From Ustilaginoidea virens (Eukaryota > Ascomycota > Sordariomycetes > Hypocreales > Clavicipitaceae), in assembly GCF_000687475.1 (NCBI RefSeq), contig NC_057316.1, positions 3,782,001-3,846,000 of the forward strand: a DNA stretch of 64,000 nucleotides, read 5' to 3'. Shown one piece after another: positions 43,193-54,004 of this stretch. Below the pieces are notes generated by a model. The model made no database searches and was not told where the DNA came from. It saw only the letters and a program-made list of their open reading frames with translations. Each line of letters opens with the position of its first letter. Within the stretch, counting starts at the first letter, position 1. The position numbers were made by a program, and so were the translations under genes.

Positions 43193-43306
43193 TCCCCAGT
43201 GGACTCGGCCTGTACGCCAACGTCGTCATTCAGTCCGAAAGCATTGCAACATGATGCCACCAAAACGAGCTGTACCAGCACCCCTCCCATACCCAGAAGT
43301 GTTCTT
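42746..43306. other. Convergent 3' region of DCP1 and RVS161
   Basis: No gene. GAA-rich repeats (43071-43115) and a 38-base A run (43152-43189) lie about 120 bases past the RVS161 stop codon; on the RVS161 transcript this would be a U-rich 3' end. Confidence 0.65.
43152..43189. repeat. Poly-A run of about 38 bases
   Basis: The longest homopolymer in the window, in the intergenic 3' flank of RVS161. Confidence 0.9.
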
Positions 43307-44380
43307 CTATACCGTGCCACTGATGCTGAGCTCCCGAATCTCCTGCAAGACCTGCTCCACCCTAGCGTCCAGATGCCCCTCTGCGTACAAGTCTCTCGTG
43401 TCCGCGTCCAGATATTGCTGCACCTGCGCCATCCGCGAATAAGCCTCGGCGCAGAACCGCAGTTGAATCTTGACGAGCGCTTCAAACGTCGGATCCAAGT
43501 AGGGCACACGCAAGTCGATCAGCTGCGGCAGTTCCGAGCTGAGCTGCTCGTTGAGTTGCTCGTAGGCAGCCCTGGCCATCTCGAGCTCCTTTTCCGTTCG
43601 AGGCAGCTTGGTGGCGTCCTTGTCTGGCTTTTCCGCCAGCTTCTTGACCTTTGCGCGGAGCGCGTCGTAGTCTAGGAGTTTGTGGCCTCGTTTCTTGATA
43701 CATTCGTTGACGTCGGGGAAGTAGGCGCAGAATCGGGTGATGGGTTCCAGCACTGTCGTTCGGTACGGACCGTCTAGAGCTTTGATCGTCTCGGCGTCAA
43801 GATCCTCCACCGCCTGCTTGTAGCTTCTGCTGACGCCGTCTCTGGCGCCCGAGTCGCCGTAAAAGGCATCGATCGTTTCCGCTATCCGCATTTGCGACGC
43901 AGTCATGGCTGTTGGACCCCAAAACCCCCCAAACCGTTAGTTTTGGGTATCATGGCGATGTTCAATGGGTCAGGAAGTGCGCACCTCGAAGAGAATCCAG
44001 GTATCCTTTTGCCTCCTTTTGTAAGCGCAACGATGCTGCTTCCATTGTTTTGAATCGTCTACGCCGGTGATGAGTTGCCCGACAACACGGCCGTCCGCCA
44101 GTTGGGGGGAAGGGAGCGGGGGAATCGTTTGTGTTACCGTTCTTCTACCTCATAGTCTCGGTCGTTTGTTTTCTCCACATGTCCTAAGGCGATCCATGAT
44201 GTCAAGAGGGGCGCCAAGAGGAACAAGATGTGCGGAAGCCACCCTCACCCGTCTTCATCATCACCTGCGTCGTCGCGCGATTCACATTCTTCTTGAATCC
44301 TAAAGAGCGTGGTCAAACAACCGTTTCTTCATGCAGGACGGCGGGGTAGCATTTTCCGGACACGAACCTGCCCACGACAT
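43307..44380 (-). CDS. RVS161: BAR-domain protein RVS161 (amphiphysin-like)
   Basis: RVS161 pairs with RVS167 to bend membranes during endocytosis and acts in actin polarity and cell fusion. Five exons, 44368-44380, 44249-44299, 44138-44183, 43985-44058 and 43307-43908, give 261 residues, matching yeast RVS161. Exon 1 is only 13 nt (MSWA plus one base) and splicing produces the family N-terminus MSWAGFKKNVNRATTQ, then TNDRDYEVEERRFKTME and KEAKGYLDSLRAMTASQ. The third and last exons carry the BAR helices, including ITRFCAYFPDVNECIKKR. No SH3 domain is present, as expected for the RVS161 rather than RVS167 branch. All four introns are 65-79 nt with good GT-AG ends and keep phase. Confidence 0.95.
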
Positions 44381-44752
44381 GTTGGCTAAAGCGCTTCACT
44401 ATAAAGAGATGACCAATAAAAACAGCTATTCAAGCGTAAGAATGAGTTTCGTCGGGAGTCGCCTTGCGTTGACGGAGACGATGGATGGATGGCAGCGGGT
44501 ATTGCTGACGGGCGGGAGAGATTGATTACGTAGGTAGTAGTAGGTTAAGTTTGATCAAGGTCGGAGCCCCAGAGTCCGTATAAAGCAAGATTACGCAGAT
44601 CGCAGACGCAGCCACACCAATGGAGCGAGCATCTTGGGTGGGTCGGTGGTAAAGGTGAGGCGCAGCTCAGGGACCTGCGGCGGCTTTGCTCTGTGGCCCT
44701 CACGTGATGCCGCGTCGTGCCCGCCGCCCTCTGCCATGGCTGGCTGATTGGA

Positions 44753-44784
<32 letters not shown>

Positions 44785-44884
44785 CCCTTTCTTCCTTCTT
44801 GCCCCTGCTTTGTCTTTCTTTCCTTTTTTTTTCCTTTTTTTTTATTCTTCTTTTTAAAAAAAAGAGGCGGGAAAAAATGCCATC
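44381..44884. other. Divergent promoter region between RVS161 and the peptidyl-tRNA hydrolase
   Basis: 504 bases with no gene. A 30-base T run at 44755-44784 followed by further T-rich and A-rich blocks lies directly upstream of the hydrolase ATG; fungal promoters often carry such poly-T tracts, though this one is long. Confidence 0.65.
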
Positions 44885-45484
44885 ATGTTTAACCCTCGAT
44901 TCCTGGTCATCAGTCTGGGAAATCCGCTGCCGAAATACGAAAGCCTTCATTCCGCCGGCCACTTTGCCCTCAATGGCCTCGCCAAAGTCCTCCAACAACC
45001 TCCCTTGCGAGCCATGACAATGGCGAAACATTCATGTGCAGTCTCCCAGGGCCCAAAGTACACGCTGGTGCAGTCGCCAACCCTGATGAACATATCCGGT
45101 CGGTTTGTTGCGAGAGCTTGGCAAGATATGGTCAAGCAGCATGACGCCGCCTCCTCAAGCCTCGTCATTGTGCACGACGAGCTGGAGAAGGCGCTCGGGG
45201 ACGTCAGGCTCACCGCTTGGGATCGAAGCCCTCGCGGCCACAACGGGATCAAAAGTGTCAAGAAGTCGTTGTCGCAGAATACGTATCCGCAGTCTCCCTT
45301 TGCGCGTATCGCCATTGGAATCGGCCGTCCTGCCGAGCGCGATGCTGCGACTGTCAGCAGATATGTTTTGGATCGGATTTCAGCTGAGCAGCGCAATGTG
45401 CTGGAGCAGGTTGTTCCATGGCATGTCGCAAAGAGACTTGTGGAGCTTGAAGACGAATGGAGAAGAGAGATACGGGCTCGATGA
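44885..45484 (+). CDS. Peptidyl-tRNA hydrolase, bacterial (Pth) type
   Basis: Pth releases peptidyl-tRNA from stalled translation; the fungal bacterial-type enzyme acts mainly in mitochondria. Single exon, 199 residues, the usual size. Family blocks: FLVISLGNPLPKYESLHSAGH with the catalytic His, then SPTLMNISG, VIVHDELEKALGDVRL with the conserved Asp, and SPRGHNGIKSVKKSL, and FARIAIGIGRP. The N-terminus is short with no clear presequence, so mitochondrial import is inferred only from the family. The T-rich leader upstream has an out-of-frame ATG at 44877 seven bases before the chosen one. Confidence 0.93.
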   Translation: MFNPRFLVISLGNPLPKYESLHSAGHFALNGLAKVLQQPPLRAMTMAKHSCAVSQGPKYTLVQSPTLMNISGRFVARAWQDMVKQHDAASSSLVIVHDELEKALGDVRLTAWDRSPRGHNGIKSVKKSLSQNTYPQSPFARIAIGIGRPAERDAATVSRYVLDRISAEQRNVLEQVVPWHVAKRLVELEDEWRREIRAR

Positions 45485-47077
45485 GTGGGCATGCAGCCGA
45501 CGGGGCGCCGCAGCAACCCCTTTGGTGTCTGTCTGTCCTTTGTGCGGATTCCGCAGCTTCCGCCGTCGAGGCCATGTTGGTCAATGGCTGGGCGGAATCC
45601 GAATCACGCGCGAGCGGCTTTTTCCCACCCGGCGGATAAAGTCAACGACTGCAAGCACCCACCTTGACGACATGGTGGTGAAAAGACAGAGCTGCGCAAA
45701 TTCGATTGGTTACAGCGAAACCACGAGAATCGCCAATACCCAAGCCACAAGCTACGAGGATAGCGTCGCCCAAGTTTCGCGACGTGCTTTGACGTTGTTA
45801 TACATACATACGGAGTACACGAGCTGAGTGAGCATATCTGCGCCACGGCATCTCGCCGAGGTGGTCCGAGATGCAGTAACCCCTTTTTCAAGCCTCGTCT
45901 TCAAACTGCTTTGGCATTGCTGGCGGATAAACTGTGACGGCAGGCAGGTGTACGCCTGGTCGTTTATGCCTCATCAAGGATGGACAGGGCCATTTGTTCC
46001 TCGGCAAAAGCGTGAGGCTGGCCAGATCCAAGTTGTCTCCACGTGCCTGTGGCGTGGGAATTGCGAAAACTCGACTCGTGGCACGGCAAGGCGAATGACG
46101 AATGAATGGAACTGAATTGAAGTGAATGAATGGCGTTCTAATCGAGGTCGAGACTCGAGCGAGTGGCTCGACAGGTCACAGCATGCGACGATAAGACCTG
46201 GGGCCAATCAGACGGCGTCTTGCATATTTTCCATAATTTCCCGCGGCCAATCTGTAATCAATCTTCCGTGTGGCGTTGGCAACCTTCAATGTTCTCGATG
46301 CGTCGATGCGCCACTTGTCACTGGGCTTGGTCCGGTATCGGCCAATCAGCGGCCCGTCTGATAACCTGATAAGCATAAGCTGGACGTTGCAAACGCAAAC
46401 TGCGATGAGACGCTTTTGCTGCTTGCAATGCAACCCTTGTTGACGGACGGGCTTCCCCGTCATCTTCCGGCCAGGCCATCTATCCCTCATCAAGCCACCT
46501 GCATAAGTTATCTCTTGGTCGGTTCTGGGGGGGAAAGGAAAGAAGGGGGAAAAAAAAATGCCTCGCCGTCGCCGTCGCCGTCGCCGCCCGTTGCCATCAC
46601 ACACCATCACCATCCCCCGAGTTCGGGCTCCTCACGACCGACCACCTTGAGACATTCTAGAATGCAGTTTGTGAAGGGACGGGGGGACGTCCACTTGCTC
46701 ACGTTTCATGCCGCCGCGCAGCGGTGTGAATTGAACGGCTGCAGCTCAGCAGGGTTGGACCCGTTGAAACTAAACAACCCAGCCAGCAAAGCAACCCCCC
46801 CCCCCCCTTTCGAATGGTGGCTGTGATCCTGACTGATTGGCGTTCTCTCCTCCTCTCTCTCTCGGTCCCCATCCCAGCCCAGATAAGATATACCAAGATA
46901 CGGGAGCTGGACCACTCAATATCAGGCTAGAAAGCCGCGTTCCTTCTAACCGCGTCCAAGCCATTGCGAGCAACGACTGCCAACCAAAGATGCTGCCACA
47001 GAAACCCCCACGGCCAGCCCATCCCTTGCTTTACGCCCGATGCAGCCAAAACTTGTTCAAAGTTTCCGTCAGCTCCA

Positions 47078-47123
47078 TGTCCATGTCCATGTCCATGTCC
47101 CCATGTCCCCATGTCCCCATGTC
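47078..47123. repeat. CCATGT hexamer / CCCATGT repeat
   Basis: Four CCATGT units followed by three CCCCATGT units, in the promoter region of the ammonium transporter. Confidence 0.85.
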
Positions 47124-47271
47124 GGCTGGATTGGCTTCCCTGGCCTGATCCTTCTGCTCCGCTCGCTTTGCGTTGGGCAGATGGGTTTCACTGCATAGCA
47201 GCTCCATGCGCTTCCAAAACCAGACATATATAAAACTTGTGCCCTGCCTGCCGATCAAACCGAGCTCCGTC

Positions 47272-47302
47272 CCCCGTCCCCCCGTCCCCCCGTCCCCCCG
47301 TC
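47272..47302. repeat. CCCCCGT heptamer repeat
   Basis: Four head-to-tail copies in the ammonium-transporter promoter region. Confidence 0.85.
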
Positions 47303-47453
47303 CTCCTTCCCACCTCCGCCCAACGTGTGCTCGCTTAGCTTCCCTTTCTCTTTTTCCTTTTCCCTCACCCATCCCGCCCTTCCCCCCTTCTTGCTTCTGC
47401 TCGAGCATAGCTGCGCTGCGTTGGTGTCAGTCTGAGTTTGACCGAGTTTGACC

Positions 47454-49265
47454 ATGGTCGTTGCATACAATGGCACGACCGGCTCAGCCGACGAGGGATA
47501 CTCCTCCGGCGTGCAAGACCTCAACATCTTTTACGATGCAAGTTCCCCCATTCCCTGAGCCTGCAACAACGGAGAGTTGCGAGAGGGGGGGCAAGGGAAA
47601 AGGGGAGAGCCCGCACTGACACAGAGCCATGCATCGCATCGATAGACCGGAAACCTGGCCTTCCTGACCATATCCTCCGTCCTGGTCTTGCTCATGATCC
47701 CCGGCGTCGGCTTCTTCTACAGCGGTCTCGCCCGGCGAAAATCCGCCCTGCAGCTCATCCTCCTCTCCATGCTGTCCGTCGCCATTGTCGGGTTCCAGTG
47801 GTTCTTCTGGGGCTACTCGCTCACGTTTTCGCGAACCGGAAACTTCTTCCTCGGCGATCTGAGCCAGTTTGGCCTGCGCAAGACTCTTGCCCAGCCCAAC
47901 GGATCCGCGAGCTTGCCCGACATTCTCTTTTGCCTGTACCAGGGAATGTTTGCCTCCATCACGTTGGTACATCCCCCGCGTCTTTTGTCTCCCTCTTGTG
48001 ACAAGCGAAACCGCAAGACTGACGCCCAAGATTGATGACAGCCCGGCTCTTGCCATCGGTGCCGTGGCCGACCGAGGCCGCGTGCTCCCCGCCATCGTCT
48101 TCATCTTCATCTGGTCAACCGTGGTATATGACCCCATCGCCTACTGGACCTGGAACAGCAACGGATGGCTCGCCAAGCTCCCCGCCTACGACTTTGCCGG
48201 CGGCGGCCCCGTCCACATCGCGTCCGGGACCTGCGCCCTCGCCTACAGCATCATGCTCGGCAAGCGATCGGGGTACTCGAGCACGCACGGCCTCCCCTAC
48301 CGCCCCCACAGCGTCACCAACGTCGTTCTCGGCACCGTCTTCCTCTGGGTCGGCTGGTTCGGCTTCAACGGAGGCTCTGCCCTGGCCATGAACCTCCGCG
48401 CCGTCATGGCCTGCTACGTCACCAACCTGGCCGCCTGCTGCGCCGGCATCACCTGGTCCCTCCTGGACTATCGCCTGGAGAAGAAGTGGTCGTGAGTCTG
48501 CTCCCCCGGTCACATGCGAGGGGGAAATAAACGCACAGAAATCCCGCCGCCAGGCTCTGCGCCTGCAGGTGGTCCCTCCCCTCCCCCCTCCTTGGCAACG
48601 TGCTAAAACTCGTTTCCTTCCCCCCCAAAGAACCATTGGCTTCTGCAGCGGCGCCATCTCCGGCCTCGTGGCCATCACCCCCGCCGCAGGCTTCGTCACC
48701 CCGTGGGCCGCCCTCGTCATCGGCGTCGTCGGCGGCGCGTGCTGCAACATGGCCACCAAGCTCAAGTACCTCGTCGGCGTGGACGACGCCCTCGACATCT
48801 TTGCCGTCCACGGCATCGGCGGGGCCGTAGGCAACCTCCTCACCGGAATATTCGGAGCGTGAGTGCACTCCCCTTCCACGACCTCGGCGAAGACCCCATG
48901 ACTGACATGCCCTCCCTCCCCCGGGTTCAAGTTCGTACATTGCCGGCCTTGACGGCACCACGTTCGCCCCCATCGGCTGGATCCAGCACCACTGGATCCA
49001 GCTAGCCTACCAACTTGCCGGCATCTCCGCCGCCTTTGGCTGGTCATTCGTGTGCTCCTCGCTGCTGCTCTTCCTCATGAACCTCGTTCCCGGGCTGAGC
49101 CTGCGCGTATCCGCCGCCGCCGAGGATGTGGGCATCGACGACAGCGAGCTGGGAGAGTTCGCCTACGACTACGTCGAGCTGACTCGGCACGTGGCCGACT
49201 CCAGCCTGGGCGTTGTCTCTTCCACCAGCTCGACTCAAGAGAAGGCTGTGTCCGGGAAACCGTAG
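47454..49265 (+). CDS. Ammonium transporter (Amt/Mep family)
   Basis: A plasma-membrane ammonium channel of the MepA-C group; some members also sense ammonium for filamentous growth. Exons 47454-47537, 47646-47962, 48042-48491, 48631-48858 and 48932-49265 give 470 residues with about eleven transmembrane spans. Signature blocks: IPGVGFFYSGLARRKSAL, AIGAVADRGRVLPAIVF, GGGPVHIASG (first pore His), GWFGFNGGSALAMN, DALDIFAVHGIGGAVGNLLTG (second pore His), and the C-terminal regulatory DDSELGEFAYDYVEL. Intron 1 would be GC-AG: GAT|GCAAGT to GATAG|ACC, which gives IFYDTGNLAF; the nearby GT does not keep frame. Introns 2-4 are ordinary. N-terminus carries an N-glycosylation site (YNGTTG). Confidence 0.95.
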
Positions 49266-50191
49266 TCTAGAGGCCCGGATGTTTGGTTTCCGATCTGATG
49301 CCACCCGCGTCTTGCGGATCAAAGCCCTTGTCGAAGCGAAACGGTTTCATTTTTTGTCCTTTTTTTTTTATTTGTGTATCTAGACTAGCCATGCCTTACC
49401 ATTTGCACCAGAAAAAAAAGGAAGGAAAGAAAGAAAAGTCAACAATATCGACATGTTTTTCAGCAAAAAAAGTTCGCACGTCATTGGACCGCGCGGATGT
49501 GGGGACCGCGGATCGCGGATCGCGGATCGCGGATCGCGGATCGGCCCGGTCATATGCACGGAGTTGCGTGGAAGCCCTGCTGACAGCTGGAAAACCCCGA
49601 CGCAGCAGCAAGTGCGGCTACAAATTGCGCTTCAGCTGTAATACCTGCAAAGTGATAAATGCTGTATTTGATACTGGCGCCCGCCCATGCATAATTCCCC
49701 CCCGGTCACCCCCCCCCCCCCTCCCCCTCCCCCTACCCTCCTGTCGCCAAAGCCTTCTTATCTGCCTGGTGTGCTGTGCTGTCCAGGTTGCGGCAAACTT
49801 GTAGAGTCCCGTCGCCATCAAGTTGCTGCTTTACATTGAAACCATGTCTACAAATTCGCCATTCCCATGAAACCAAACTCTCTCAAAATCCCCACGTGGT
49901 ATACCCCGGGTCGTTGTGCTCATAACCGTCGCCTCTGTGCTCTATATTCAGACAAAAGACGCCATCCCCTACCAAGTCTTGAACTCCGCATCATCCGCGT
50001 GATATACAACAGCCGAGTTCCCCGTCTTTGTCTTTGTTTTATTGCGGTTCAACTCCCGCTGCCCTTGGGATTCCAAGGTTTAAGACCGCGACTCGGCTTC
50101 GACACACCCCAAATGTTATCCCGCACGCAAAGGCTGTTTTAAGCCCTGTGAGCAGCCGACCCGAATGAAGCTCGAGCAGAATGGCTGCCTA
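49266..50191. other. Convergent 3' region of the ammonium transporter and GRR1
   Basis: No gene. A GGATCGC heptamer repeat (49507-49543) and a C-rich stretch (49697-49730) are the only features. Confidence 0.6.
49507..49543. repeat. GGATCGC heptamer repeat
   Basis: About five head-to-tail copies of GGATCGC, each with a GATC and a CGCGGATCG overlap. Confidence 0.88.
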
Positions 50192-52770
50192 TTATTGGTT
50201 CACCGAGTCATCGGCTTGTTGATGCATCGGAGCAGTGCTGGCGCCATTGACAAGCCATGGAGTGGTCGAGGAGGCCCCTTGCGGATTTCTCGGCTGCGTC
50301 AACAGGCTGGCTACGCTAGCTCGCGTGCCGGAACTCGCGCTGAGTGGCGGACCCGACGCTGGCTGGTTCGTAGGGAGGCTTGAAAACGACAGTGGCCCCG
50401 TTGCAGCCACCTGTTGGTATTCGAGGGGGTGGAGTGCCGGGTTCGTGTGATTGGGGGCAGCAAAAGGGTGCTGGCTGGTGTCTGGTGCCCGAGGTGGAAC
50501 GGGAATGGATTGCGTAGTTGGGGGCAGGGCGGCGGCATCGCTCGGGCCAGCCGCAGCGTCGCCGGGTTGCTGCGGGTTTTGAATCTGAACGTCGACAATC
50601 ATGTCACTTCCGTCGAGAACCTCAAAGTCGTTTTCTTCATCGGCCATGTCGTCGTCAAAGGTTTCGCCTTCGGCGTTGTTGAGATAGTTGGCCACAACTC
50701 GGGACCTTATGGCTGCAGCACCACGGATGCGGCTGCCGCCAGCTCGGTATGGTAAGCTTTCTCTCAGTTCCTGGAACCGCGGCGAGGTGTTGAGGAAATC
50801 TCTGAATTGGGACACCATGTTGCCAGAAAAGACGCAAAAGACATCCCTCTGATGTTGAGTAAACTCTGCTCAGACATGGGGTTTTGTCAGCGTGGGTGAC
50901 TGCCATCAAGAATCCACTGCGCACCGCAGGGGCGAGGCTAGACTTACCAGCTGGGGCAACTCTACAATACGCCTGAAAATCATCTCTTTGAAAGGCAGCG
51001 ACACCCGTCAAGCTCAAATGGGTGAGCCTCGGGCAAGAATTCAACAGTCGCATGATACTCTGGGGGAGCGCGGTCCGTCCTGGTCAGCCCATCCACATAC
51101 ACCACTCGCTCACGGCGTCGCCGAATTCTGCAGGGAAACAACTCACCTTCAGGGTCAGGTTCACGCAGTAGCTTAGATGAACACGTTCCAGGCTGGGTGT
51201 GTAATATTCTCCCCCGACAAAAACGCCGCTCGCATCTCTCCGTACTCTGGGACGGTTGGCGGCTTCTGCCAAGGCAAAAACTGACTCGTCAGTGATGGAA
51301 CTGCATTTCACCAGACCGATTCTCTTCAGCTTGGGTAGCAAGGCCAGTCGCTTCACCGAGTCGTCGGTAAGGTTCGTGCAGCAGCCGAGGTCAATATAAC
51401 GGATCCGACTGCAGCTGTGCACAAGCTTCTTGACGCCTTCGTCGGTGATGTGGCCACAGTGTCCCAAATGCACGTAGTGCAAGTTCTTGCCAAGCTTGGA
51501 AATGGCATGAACAGCGGCATCCGTGATGTTTCGGCACTTTGCCAAAACTAGGTTTCGAAGTCGGGGAGCCACGTCAACGATTCTCTCCACGGCGGCATCG
51601 GTGAGTCGCGTGCAAGAGGTCAAATCGAGGATGCGAAGGTGATCGTACACTCTCTTTTCGGGGAGGCTCAAGAACGCGAAGTCGTCAATGAGCTCACAGC
51701 TGGCAAGCCTCAGTTCGCGCAGGCAGTTTCCTTTGGACAACAAAGCTGTGACTGGGCCATTTCCGATCTGAGAACATTGGTGCAAGTCAATTTCGAGAAT
51801 GTTGGGACAGTGTTGGGCAAAGGCCATGACTGCGTTATCCCGCAGTTGTGCACATTCGTTGAGCTTGAGCTATTTTTTTTTTTAAAAAAAAAAGTAATAA
51901 AAATAATGATAACGCAAAGAGTCAGCAAATGGCGCCAATGGCACTCATGTACAGTCTCACAGTTATAGACACGATAGACGGGGACAAGGAGCAATCAAGA
52001 CATACCCTTTTGATGTACTTGCAGTTTTGGGCGAGGTTGATCATGCTCTCATTCGATATGCCGTCACAGCCAGAAATGTTGAGGCCTTGCAGCCGGTTGC
52101 AGTTCTCAGCAATGGCGTTTATAGATTGCTCAGTAATGTTCTTGTCGTTTGAGATATCCAGAGCCAGCAACGTCGGACTGTTATTCACGAGAGCAATGAG
52201 GCCGGAATCGGTGAGACCACGGCAGTTGGTAAGAGTCAGCCTCTCGACTCTTGTGCAAGCTGCCAGAGGTAGGATGCTTCCGTCGTTGACCTTGTCAGCG
52301 AGGGCAGCAAGGTTCAGCCGCTTGATGAAATCGCGGTAGCTAAAGTACGGGTGTTGGAGGCCGAGCGTTTGGCAGATGCTCCTGTGATTTTGCCAGTTGG
52401 TGCAAGCGGGACGGTGCCACAGCAGGTCGACGGCATTCCTGGCCCATCGCTTGGATACGAGCATGCAGTGGTACAAATCTGGTGTGGCGCCTAGCTTGGC
52501 GAAGACGCTCATGAGGATCTCGTTGGGGAGTCGGTTGACAGGTGGCCAGCAGGAGTCTTGGACTTGCATATCCTGGATGTTGGGAACACCCAGCGAGGAC
52601 TCGGAGTCGTTGGCGCCGAGGAAGAAGTCCGACTCTTCATTGTCGGCGGGAGCCGGGGAGGCGGTGGAGGACGATGAGCGAGAGTCGTCGTCTTGGTCCT
52701 CTGGATTCGAGCTAGCTCTCATGGCCATGGCGTTTGCGGTGCTTGACGGAGCTGCGGAGGAGGGAATCAT
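50192..52770 (-). CDS. GRR1: F-box/LRR protein GRR1, SCF ubiquitin-ligase substrate receptor
   Basis: GRR1 selects substrates for SCF ubiquitin ligase in nutrient sensing and cell-cycle control. Four exons, 52006-52770, 51147-51869, 50948-51059 and 50192-50865, give 757 residues. An acidic Ser-rich N-terminus precedes the F-box (WPPVNRLPNEILMSVFAKL, about residues 75-115) and roughly a dozen leucine-rich repeats of the cysteine-containing type (LTLTNCRGLTDSGL; LDLTSCTRLTDAAV; VHLGHCGHITDEGV; IGLVKCSSITDESV). The C-terminal exon begins EFTQHQRDVFCVFSG, a GRR1 hallmark, then an acidic block and a Pro/Ser-rich tail. Introns 1-3 keep phase. Intron 1 has a T/A homopolymer pair; intron 3 carries a copy of a dispersed repeat. 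Confidence 0.95.
50888..50937. repeat. Dispersed diverged sequence, copy C, inside GRR1 intron 3
   Basis: The stretch GTGGGTGACTGCCATCAAG followed by AATCCA aligns without gaps to GCGGGTGGCTGCCACCAGG followed by AACCAG of copy B; nearly all mismatches are transitions. A weaker match continues through GCGCACCGCAGGGGCGAGG. Confidence 0.5.
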
Positions 52771-52867
52771 GGCGAGCTTTGGAGTTGGTCAGCTTGCGAA
52801 ACGGGTGATCGAGGCGGGGCGAGGGATGCTGGCGCCCAGTCGGCCAAGCTGAGGGCGTCCCGGGGAG

Positions 52868-52999
52868 GCAAAGGCAGAGGCAGAGGCAAGGCAGAGGCAG
52901 AGGCAAGGCAGAGGCAGAGGCAGAGGCAAGGCAGAGGCAGAGGCAGAGGCAAGGCAGAGGCAGAGGCAGAGGCAAGGCAGAGGCAGAGCAGAGGCAGAG
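52868..52999. repeat. AGGCAG/AGGCAAGGCAG minisatellite
   Basis: About 130 bases of (GGCAGA)n broken at intervals by GGCAA, giving a higher-order unit of about 29 bases, 100-230 bases upstream of the GRR1 start codon, probably within its 5' leader or promoter. Confidence 0.92.
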
Positions 53000-54004
53000 T
53001 ATGGCTCAGACTCAGGTTCACCGTCCGGGCGGGGTAGGGATCCAGGTCAACTTGGCTCTGTCGGGAAAGGGCCGCGGGCGTGTCGAGTTGCAGGTTGAGA
53101 TGTTGGTCTGGTGTTTTGCTGCGTGGGTGATGGGCCGGACGGAGGGTGCTGGCCTGCTGGGTGCTGACGAATGCTGACGGGGCGGGCAGAGGCAACGACT
53201 TACTTATGGGTGGGTTTGGTATCGCACATGCATGCTTGTTGGAGTGCTTGGTGTGCTTGGTGTGTTTGGTGCACGATGGCGGTTGCAAGAGCGCAGGGCG
53301 TGGTGATTTGATTGTATTGTATTGATTTGATTGTATTGATTGTATTCTATCGTACTGCACCAGGACTGCAGCGAAAGGAAAAAGGGACAAGGCGATCCGA
53401 TCCGATCCGATCCCAGGTATCTGGTATGACGTCCTGAGCTGGTTCCGGCGATGCCCCCTCCTGTCTCGGGTGTGCGCAGGATCGCGGATGGTTCGAGCAG
53501 GTAGGCGATGAAAAGCAGAGGGGCGCGCAAACGGCCCCTGGTGGGTGCGTTACGGGATGAAAGATGAGACGGACGGACGGACGAACGGACGGACGGAGGG
53601 GACTCGGGGGTGCTGGCTGACGTTCCTGTCACTGGGTTTGGTTGTGGAGGCTTGCCAACGGAAAAGCAAAGCAAAGTGCAAAGTGCAAAGTGCGAAGCGC
53701 AAAGCGCAAAGTTGCTCATAAATCACAAATCCGAATTGCCTGGGGTGAAATGATCAAGTGGCCAGGTGGTTGCTGCTGCCAAGTCAATCGCAGCGAAGGT
53801 GTGGCGGCAGGTACAGTATGTACGGAATGTACGGAGTAACCAACCATGGAGTAGTCCGTTTCGTCCGTTTCTGGGCAAATCTGGGCGAATGTCACCCACC
53901 TGGCGAGGGAGGTACAGCAAGTACGGAGTACGGAGTAGGCTCAGCAGGGCAGCCGCGGACCTGGATTCCTGATGTCTGATAAAATGAAGGAGGCTGGTAC
54001 GGAA

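Larger units (their letters stand above)
45485..47453. other. Spacer upstream of the ammonium transporter
   Basis: No gene supported over 2 kb. Contents: TACGGAGTA (45809-45817), CGCCGT hexamer repeat (46563-46589), C run (46796-46808), CCATGT hexamer run (47078-47123) and CCCCCGT heptamer run (47272-47302). The last 100 bases are pyrimidine-rich leader. Promoter elements such as GATA sites for nitrogen control are present as scattered GATA/TATC words, too common to call. Confidence 0.55.
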
